In this document: in pieces, positions 57,060 through 64,000 of the stretch
How the letters are laid out: every line of letters begins with the position of its first letter
How positions within the stretch are numbered: the first letter of the stretch is position 1
NCBI GenBank assembly: GCA_948567375.1
Contig: OX419756.1
Location: forward strand, 69,330,333-69,394,332
Length of the DNA: 64,000 bases
DNA from: Lunularia cruciata
Taxonomy: Eukaryota > Streptophyta > Marchantiopsida > Lunulariales > Lunulariaceae
Reading direction: 5' to 3'
Position numbers and translations under genes: made by a program
The notes under the pieces: generated by a model
What the model saw: only the letters and a program-made list of their open reading frames with translations
Databases searched by the model: none
What the model was told of the DNA's origin: nothing

Positions 57060-57230
57060 GTGAGTACGTTACGTTAAAAATGTCAACTCACTGAAACTAC
57101 AAAAACTTTCATTTTGCAATTCGTTCCTTTGTACTACTAGCTGGTCATGCAATAACTTAGATGCATCTTGTATTCTTTTCTAATTCCAGAGTTTCTGACA
57201 GGTACTGAAATGGCTTTTTGAATCTTACAG
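57060..57230 (+). other. Predicted intron in the 5' leader of P3
   Basis: CAG|GTGAGT at 57060 is a strong donor; acceptors are possible at ...TTCCAG (57189), ...GACAG (57201) or ...CTTACAG (57230). The donor context is conserved in copy 1 (gtaagt near 26462). No transcript evidence is available, so the exact acceptor is open. Confidence 0.4.
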
Positions 57231-57276
57231 GACAACGCTAGCAGAAAGAAGTAGGCGTCACCTAGAAATTGCCACA

Positions 57277-58840
57277 ATGGCTTTATACAGGTCTTTATTA
57301 TTCTCCGGCGCCTTGCTCCTGGCAGCATGCGCTCTTCACCCGAGTCCTGCAGCTGCTAATGCTGCATCTCTTTCCGAAACATTTTACGCTCGTACGTGTC
57401 CTCAAGTGACAAAGATTGTTTCGTTGGTGGTTGAGAAAATTTTGGAGACTGACAAGACTATGGCTGGAGCTTTGAATCGCTTGCAGTTTCATGATTGCTG
57501 GGTCCGGGTAAGGCACCCCCACATTCTCTATAAAACAGAGAGGAGAACCTGAGTTTGACTTACAGACTGGAAGATTCTGGAGGACCTGCATGGGTAGTTT
57601 ATGAACAAGTTTGCGTCAGCGAGAAGCTATTAGCGAATTAATAAGTAAAAGTTACTGTAGTAATATTTTCGCATAAATACCACATCATGCGAAAATATAA
57701 TTTATGCTGGATCATGACGATAATCAGATTAGCTTGCCGTGATATGTGATGTTCTTCCTTGCCCTTATACGAGTTGGCATTTTTCAGGGATGTGATGGAT
57801 CCATTCTGCTCAACTCCACCGTAGACAGCCCAGCAGAGAACGAAGGATTTGGAAACTTTGAAATCAGAGGAATTCCCGAGATCGATTTGATTAAAAAAGC
57901 TGTCGAGTATGTTTGTCCAGGTGTTGTTTCATGCGCAGATATCATTGCTCTTGCAGCACATGACGCCACTGTCAAAGTAAGTGATCTTTTAAGTTCCGTG
58001 TGAACGTCTGAGTCAAGCTTAGTAGTGTTCATACCTCCAGTCGGCTGTCAAGTTCCTTTCTTCCTTGATTTCCATCATCTAATATTATGTTGATGGTCGT
58101 TTCAGGTCGGAGGTCCTACATGGCCAGTATATCTTGGTCGTAGGGATGGTCTTGTTTCCTTGGCTGATGATGCTAACATCAATCTTCCTTTCCCTGTTTT
58201 GAATTTTGACCTACTGGTCGATAACTTTGCCCGCAAAGGGTTCAACGCAAGAGAAATGATTGTGCTCTCAGGTACCACTATCAAAAACAAAATTTTTAGA
58301 CCTAGGCCTCTTGTTCAAATTTCTTTTGGGTGAGTCAATGTCCTTCTTTCTCTAATCACATTGCTCATATGCTAAGTATGATGATAAACATAAATGTCTA
58401 ATTCCTCTGTGCTATGTATCCTACAATCAGGCGCTCACACTATTGGCCGAACCACTTGCAATGGTGTTGGCCCTCACCTCTACAACTTCACTGGAAGCGA
58501 CAACCTTAACGATACCGACCCCACTCTAGATGTAGAATTCGCGGATATGCTAAAGAAGCTTTGTCCCAAGGGTAACAGAAATAACACTCTGTTCCTTGAC
58601 TCAACCGCCACCAGATTCGACCATTTATATTACAAAAACGTCATATCGAACAAAGGAGTGTTCATCACGGATTCTGCCCTCATCACCAACTCCACAGGTA
58701 GAAGTCTCGTGAATGAGTTTTCAATCCGAGGATCGACCTGGTTCAATGAGTTCGCAACTGCCATGGTGAAGATGGGCAACCTCGAACCATTGACCGGTTC
58801 TGCTGGGGAAATTAGGAAAACATGCCAATTTATCAACTAG
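57277..58840 (+). CDS. P3: class III secretory peroxidase, 4 exons
   Basis: Exons 57277-57507, 57788-57976, 58106-58271 and 58431-58840 (231, 189, 166 and 410 bp; phases 0, 0, 1) give 331 residues. N-terminal signal peptide (MALYRSLLFSGALLLAACAL), mature start near ASLSETFYARTCPQ. Distal haem pocket NRLQFHDCWVRGCDGS with catalytic Arg and His, the Glu in SPAENEG and Pro in NLPFP, proximal His in SGAHTIGRTTC, and eight Cys (TC, DC, GC, VC, SC, TC, LC, TC). All features of an active class III peroxidase are visible. Intron positions match P1 and P2, so the genes are paralogues from an older inverted duplication. Its copy 1 partner is a pseudogene, leaving this as the only intact plus-strand gene. 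Confidence 0.95.
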
Positions 58841-59350
58841 TGATAAATTCGATAGACTAGAATTTACACCGATTTCATTCAGAGGTTCTCTCTCAAATTG
58901 AGAGCATCAACATTTTTACGTAGTGAAAAATAAGCCCTACACACAACGGTGTGAATAGAATATCACAGAAGTCAGTTTCAGACACTATGTGGCCGGCACT
59001 GCTACTGTCAACGTTGCGACTATAATACTTTTTTGTGATACCTGTTGGATAACTTCAGTAACAGTTTAATAAACCAAGTTGAACGTATTCTGGAATAAAA
59101 GATTGGTTGGGCACTGCTCACTATGAAATTATTTTCGGTACCATGAGCCCATACTCCATACTGCACAAATACGGATTCGTGCACCTGGTTATGGAACGGG
59201 GAACATCATGTGATCATGAATAACGATTCGACAATACATAATCACGGGGGAAGTTTGCAACCATATCCATGCTGTACCTATCGTACATTATACTAATAAT
59301 TCGAGGAAGATGAAACTTAAAGTCCAGCTTGAAGTGCAAGCTGGACTATC
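58841..59350. other. 3' flank of P3
   Basis: No supported gene. Probably holds the 3' untranslated region; AATAAA-like aataaa occurs near 59093. Confidence 0.5.
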
Positions 59351-59908
59351 CTAGTACAGGTGCCTCCTTTCAGAGCTGAAGACACCAAATAAAGGCTAGA
59401 TCATGGCATAGGAGGCTCATTCCATGTCATGCCCATAGTTCTACTCGCATCTACCTAGGTTTAGCTACTGTCGCAGTTATCTCCAATGCTCCTTTGGGCG
59501 TCAAATATATGGGTAGTCAGTATGACGACGGAAAGGAAGTTCCTAATATCTTTCTAGGTAGAGCTCGACGATGTTACTTTCCACTGTACTCGCGAGATGT
59601 TTTATATGGGGGACTGCATTGCTTTGTGTACATGGTCAAAACTTGGATCATCTTGGATCACGATGTTTGGACGAGAAATAACCCAGGGCTGAAATAAGGA
59701 CATTGTCAAGATCTTGAGATGCTTGTTATGCTTCCGTACGTGTAACATGCTTATAACTATGCGTGAGATATTAGTGCAGTTCATGGATACGTTTATAAGT
59801 GACAGTTCTGAGCAATGCCTGTATATTTCTTCAAGTGAGTGCTTTTTTATTTCATCTATCCACTAACTAGGAATGACGATTGAAAGTTAGTCACTTTTGA
59901 ATTAGTAC
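59351..59908 (+). repeat. Dispersed ~540-bp repeat, unit 3
   Basis: Starts gtacaggtgcctcc and ends gttagtcacttttgaatta, matching units 1 and 2. A 67-codon frame (59494-59697) is not open in the other units because of indels, so I do not call a gene. Unit 3 is directly followed by the copia LTR. Confidence 0.8.
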
Positions 59909-59912
59909 ACGT

Positions 59913-60332
59913 TGTTAGAAATACAGTCCCAAGGACCTCTCGCAATAGCACATCATAAGGCCCATTAAACATAAATCAGAGGACTAACAAGAAATAACGT
60001 GGTTCACTCTCTGTCCCGGAAGCTACCTCCACATCTGAAACAGGCTCACACCAGCCTTCGAACCTTTATTTCAATTGCACATATGTATATATATACACAG
60101 GGATAGTCCCTATGTCATCCGTCTAAACTCCTGAATATAGACCTGCCCGGACTTCATGGGTATTGACCACTCAAGATATCTAGTCACTTTAATACTCAAC
60201 CTTAGAAGTGACTGAATATATATCTAACAAGTGACTGCACATCATTGCATGATACAATAAGGAGTTCCCATCAGTCAAGTTTTGCTCTTGCTCTTGATCA
60301 ATCAAGTCACTTATAGCAAGCAAAATATAACA
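59913..60332 (-). repeat. 3' LTR of element F
   Basis: In element sense it starts TGTTATATTTTGC right after the purine tract aagaaaaaggtggatt and ends GTATTTCTAACA, giving TG...CA ends and the short inverted repeat TGTTA/TAACA; 420 bp. An alternative inner end at 60229 (TCTAACA) has no purine tract beside it. Confidence 0.75.
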
Positions 60333-60361
60333 AAATCCACCTTTTTCTTGTATCCACCTTA

Positions 60362-61424
60362 TCATCCCAAAGAGCAACATTGAACTTTGAGCAAGTTCAT
60401 GCATAACTTGAACTTCTCAACGGGAACAGGTTTAGTCAACATATCACCTAACATATTAGCTGTGTTAGCTGTGTTTACCTCTGTGCCAATCTTTTGCAAA
60501 TTGGTTTCACCATTTGTCACAACTTCCCAGATAAAATGATATCTCACATCAATATGCTTTGTCCTTGGATGATATACTTGATTCTTTGCCAAGTGAATAG
60601 CGCTTTGGCTATCAAAAAAACGTGTGGACTTCATATTAAGGAGTCCTACATCCTTGGCTAATCTTTGTAGCCATATTGCATCTTTGGCAGCCTCAGTTGT
60701 GGCCATAAATTCCACCTTTGTATTAGAAAGAGCAACAGTAGATTGGAGAGTAGACTTCCAACTTACAGCACCACCAACAAGTGTAAAAACAAATCCTGTT
60801 GTAGACCTTCTCTTATCCAAGTCTCCGGCAGAATCAGAATCTACATACCCTATAATTCCTTCTTCTTTTTCCTTCTCCACATCAAAGGTAATGCCAATAT
60901 TTATAGTCCCTTTCAAGTAACCAAGTATCCACTCCACAACTTCCCAATGTTGTTTCCCTGGGTTTGCCATGTATCTACTCACCATACTCACAACATATGA
61001 GATATCTGATCTAGTGCAGGCCATAGCATACATTAAACTTCCAACAGCACTAGCATAAGGAATATTTGACATTACTTTTCTCTCCTCCTCATTTGATGGA
61101 CATTGCTCTAATGATATCCTGAAATGACTTGCCATTGGAGTGTTCACTGGGTTTGCTTTCTCCATGCTCAAACCGAGCAAGTAAGTTTTCCAAATATCTC
61201 CTTTGAGATATCCATAACTTTCCCTTGCTCCTGTCCAGGTGGATTTCAATCCCAAGTACCATCTTTGAAGAATCCAAGTCCTTCATATCAAACTCCTTAC
61301 CAAGTTGTGCTTTCAATTTCTCCACCTCAACTATATCCTTTGCAGCAATCAACATATCATCCACATATGGTACCAAGATGATTAAATCAAATACTCTAGG
61401 TCCATGTAGCTTCTTGAGGTACAC
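60362..61424 (-). pseudogene. RT palm and RNase H (element F)
   Basis: The frame ending at 61424 contains LIILVPYVDDMLIAAKD, the YVDD catalytic motif, and LGIEIHLDR. A frameshift between about 61100 and 61250 leads to the 297-residue frame 60362-61255, with AVGSLMYAMACTRSDISYVV, the RNase H motif YVDSDSAGD (usually YSDADWAGD), TTGFVFTLVGGAVSW and the terminal MLTKPVP block. It is well preserved apart from the frameshift and the altered RNase H motif. Confidence 0.92.
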
Positions 61425-61460
61425 ACAACAATCTGATTCACTTCTGTTATATCCTTGCTT

Positions 61461-62048
61461 TCACACGAAAGCATCAAATTTCATGTACCAAAGTCTTGGA
61501 TTTCGCGTTAGTCCATATAAAGACTTTTGTAACCTGCAAACCAGGTTCTGGTTCCTTGGTACCACAAAACCTTCAGGTTGATGCATGTAAATATCCTCCT
61601 CCAGTTCTCCATGTAAAAAGCCAGTTGTAAAATCTAGTTGCTCCAACTTCAAGTTATGCAATGCAGCTATTGCCAATAGTGTACAAATTGAAGAGATTTT
61701 TACTACAGGTGAACCTTCTTTTTAGCTATAACCCTTTGCTACAAGCCTTGCTTTGTACCTATCTCCACCTGATTTTGGAAGTCCTTCCTTCCTCTGGAAT
61801 ATCCATCTGCAACCAATTGCCTTCTTTTGCATAGGCAATTTTTCAAGTCTCCAAGTTTGGTTTTTGGCCAAAGACTTCATCTCCTCTTCCATTGCACAAT
61901 GTAGCTTTTGATATTCTTGATCTTGCATTGCTTCTTCATATGAAGAAGGCTCTCCATTCTCCGTAAGAAGAGCATAAGCTACAAATGAATCATCAAATTT
62001 CTTTGGAGGCCTTCTATCCCTATTTGGATACCTACATTTATGAATCAC
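61461..62048 (-). pseudogene. RT N-terminal part (element F)
   Basis: The frame 61722-62048 begins after the integrase with YEEAMQDQEYQKLHCAMEEE and WIFQRKEG, then KARLVAKGYS; sequence shifts frame near 61720. The frame 61461-61676 continues with LEQLDFTTGFLHGELEEDIYM, HQPEGFV and RLQKSLYGL. Conserved copia RT blocks in the right order. Confidence 0.9.
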
Positions 62049-62258
62049 TTCTGGGATTTTCTCTTGTAATGGTTCACTTGGTAAATCTACAAGAGGTGAA
62101 ACATCTTCCTTTCCAGTATCAATATCTGTCTTAAAAAAATCTGACTAAATTTGTTTTTTCTTTTCTTTTGCTATAATAATAGCCTTCATTGTACTTGTCT
62201 CATCTAAAACTACTTCGATACTCACAACAAGACAACACCTTTCTGGATCCCATAATCT

Positions 62259-62990
62259 TTATCCTTTTGTATCCTTCTCACGTCCCAATTCGATACATTT
62301 TCTAGATTTGGGATCTAACTTTGTCCTTTGTTCTTGTTGAATATGAACATAAGCTATGCATTCAAATACTCTAAGTGAAGAGTAATAGACATGCCTACCT
62401 GTCCATTTTTTCATAGGTGTCTTACACTCAAAAGCAGTAGAGGGAGAAATGTTTACCAAATGACAAGCCATATTTATAGCTTCTGCCCAAAAAACTCTTC
62501 TCCAATCTGGAGTTGCTTTACATACTTGTGCTTCCTCCAAGAGTGTACAATTTATCCACTCTGCCACACCATTTTGTTGAGGAGTACCCGGTATGGTAAA
62601 GTGGTGAATTATCCCTTCACTCTTACAATATCTATCAAAATTTCTAGATTTGGATTCTCCACCATTATCAGATCTCTCTATATCTATCAAACTCTCTAGA
62701 CTTATCTTCTCCACCATTATCAGATCTCAAACACTTCACTTTCCTTCCAGTTTGTTTCTCCATCATCACCTTCCATTTTTTGAAGAGAGAGAATACCTCT
62801 GATTTTACTTCATGGTGTAGACCCATACTCTCCTAGAGTAATCATCAACCAAAGATACAAAATATAATGCTCTAGATTTTGAAGCTATAGGTGGAGAGCC
62901 CCAAAAATCAGAATGCATGTAGTCTAAAATTCTCTTTGTGCAATGAACTCTTGTGGAAAAGCTTACCCTCCGTTGCTTTTCTATTAGACA
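62259..62990 (-). pseudogene. Integrase core (element F)
   Basis: The frame 62259-62717 holds RSDNGGES (second catalytic Asp), GTPQQNGVAEW (catalytic Glu) and the downstream FWAEAINMACHLVN block. Upstream to 62990 the rest of the core is in broken frames with a short local duplication of the cttatcttctccaccattatcagatctc type around 62655-62730. The integrase zinc Cys pair (KFCEHCLIEK) is readable near 62980-63010. Confidence 0.87.
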
Positions 62991-63010
62991 ATGCTCACAA
63001 AATTTTAACT

Positions 63011-63263
63011 TACAACTTTCAAGGCACTTCAGAAGTTGTTACTTGGACAATCCAACTAGATCTCTTTCACTCATATGACCCAAAGATAGGTGCCATAACT
63101 GAGTAAGATCTTTGGGATCCTCATTTCCAGTAATAGTACTTGCCACTCCTCCAGTGATGGTCTCTCCAACAAGCTCATAAAGGTTTTCTATCTTCTTGCC
63201 CTTCATTACAACCAATGCTCCTTTTGATACCTTGAGTGTTCCATTTTCCCCACCTCCAACCAT
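63011..63263 (-). pseudogene. GAG-pre-integrase zinc region (element F)
   Basis: Reads NLYELVGETI and LWHLSLGHMSERDLVGLSK, the His-His part of the HHCC module that starts copia integrases. Confidence 0.85.
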
Positions 63264-63450
63264 TTGAGTCCAAAATGCCTAGTGATATCAAATTCTTCCG
63301 TAACTCAAGAACATGCCTCACATCAAAGTCCTCACAATACAATCAACCATCTTAATGCATATTGTATCAATGCCAATAGCTTTACAAGCCATGTTGTTCC
63401 CTATTATTACAGATCCTCCATTGAATGATTTGTACTCAGGAAACCACTAC

Positions 63451-64000
63451 TTATTTGGACACATATGGCAAGAGCAACCTAGTCCAATATCCATGACTCC
63501 TCAAATTGATCTTTGTCTTGGGTAACACATACAATATCATCCACAACTCCAGATGACTCAGCAATGCTTGCTTGATCTGAAAGTTGACCTTTGTCCTTGT
63601 TAGACTCAAGCCTCTTGTTGTTATGGTCCTTCTTGAAATGTCCAACCTTCCCACAAATCCAGCACTTGCCTTTGAAACCTCCAGTTCTAGACTTGGATCT
63701 TGATTTACTCCTGACCTGATCTCTCTCTCTTGTCCTTCCTCTGATAAATAGAGCCTCTGAATTTTCTTTTCTTGGTTGGGTCTTTTTCGCATCCCATTGG
63801 ACAATAATGCTGAAGTGACCTCCTCACAGTTTATATCATCCTTCCCTTATACAAGAGTTATGACCTGATGCTCATATGATGGAGAAAATGAAGTCAATAA
63901 CAGCAATGCCTTATCCTACTCTTCTAACTTAACCTCTATGGTCATCAACTCAAAAATGATTTTGTTGAAAGCATTGAGGTCCTCCATAATACTGTGGCCT
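63451..64000 (-). pseudogene. Protease and gag C-terminus (element F)
   Basis: Near 63611-63664 the minus strand encodes CWICGKVGHFKKDH, a zinc knuckle whose last Cys is His. Near 63455-63500 SWILDLGCSCHM stands where copia proteases have WILDSGASxHM, so the active-site Ser is Leu. The frame at 63451-63804 is a different frame over the same DNA. Gag continues beyond the window. Confidence 0.75.

Larger units (their letters stand above)
35689..57802 (+). repeat. Segmental duplication, copy 2
   Basis: Homologous to 1-27208. The visible match starts where the window itself starts in copy 1; the real copy 2 may begin at 27209 if the tandem model is right. It lacks element E and contains the intact plus-strand peroxidase P3. 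Confidence 0.93.
59913..64000 (-). mobile_element. Element F: Ty1/copia retrotransposon, runs off the right edge
   Basis: On the minus strand from right to left: gag zinc knuckle, protease, integrase zinc region, integrase core, RT, RNase H, purine tract and 3' LTR. Integrase before RT is the Ty1/copia order. The left flank cacgt (59908-59912) is the candidate target duplication. The 5' LTR and most of gag lie beyond 64000. Several frameshifts and stops are present. Confidence 0.94.

Noticed and set aside
58394..58840. 148-codon frame as a separate peroxidase gene
   Set aside because: It is exon 4 of P3 plus read-through of intron 3; the real exon starts at 58431 after CAG.
59494..59697. 67-codon frame in the third 540-bp repeat
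   Set aside because: The frame is destroyed by indels in the other two units, and no domain is recognisable.
59913..60229. Shorter copia LTR ending TCTAACA at 60229
   Set aside because: The adjacent sequence is not purine-rich; the end at 60332 has a convincing polypurine tract beside it.

Overview
This is eukaryotic nuclear DNA from a land plant. The evidence is three class III secretory peroxidase genes with the standard four-exon structure and GT-AG introns, set among chromodomain-bearing Ty3/gypsy LTR retrotransposons, one Ty1/copia element and long AT-rich spacers. There are no bacterial genes, CRISPR arrays or RNA genes. I cannot name the species from sequence alone.

The window is built on one large direct duplication. 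Copy 1 (1-27208) and copy 2 (35689-57802) have the same order: 3' part of a family 1 chromovirus (elements A and B), a family 2 LTR remnant, an inverted family 2 LTR, a family 2 chromovirus lacking its 5' end, the 3' half of another family 1 element (D and D'), a gag remnant with a triple 45-bp repeat, AT-rich spacer, an exon-like open segment, a minus-strand peroxidase gene (P1 21541-23063; P2 51997-53523), a shared intergenic region, and a plus-strand peroxidase. The plus-strand gene is intact in copy 2 (P3 57277-58840). In copy 1 it is a broken pseudogene that stops just inside exon 2 at 27208. That point looks like the junction of a tandem duplication with a period of about 30.6 kb.

Insertions date events. 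Element E (11704-16858, minus strand) sits in the LTR of D between perfect GTTAG target duplications, and copy 2 keeps the empty site at 47349-47353, so E came after the duplication. Element B (34450-40036, TSD AAAAG) is nested in the 3' LTR of element C (30496-40398). C has lost RNase H and integrase, replaced by a block partly copied from 27825-28200. The right end (59913-64000) is a minus-strand Ty1/copia element running off the window.

All retrotransposon reading frames seen are broken. The functional content is probably the three secreted peroxidases, likely cell-wall or apoplastic enzymes in divergent arrangement. The most notable regulatory signal is in the family 1 LTRs, which carry dense GAAnnTTC/TTCnnGAA arrays resembling heat-shock elements just upstream of a TATA box.
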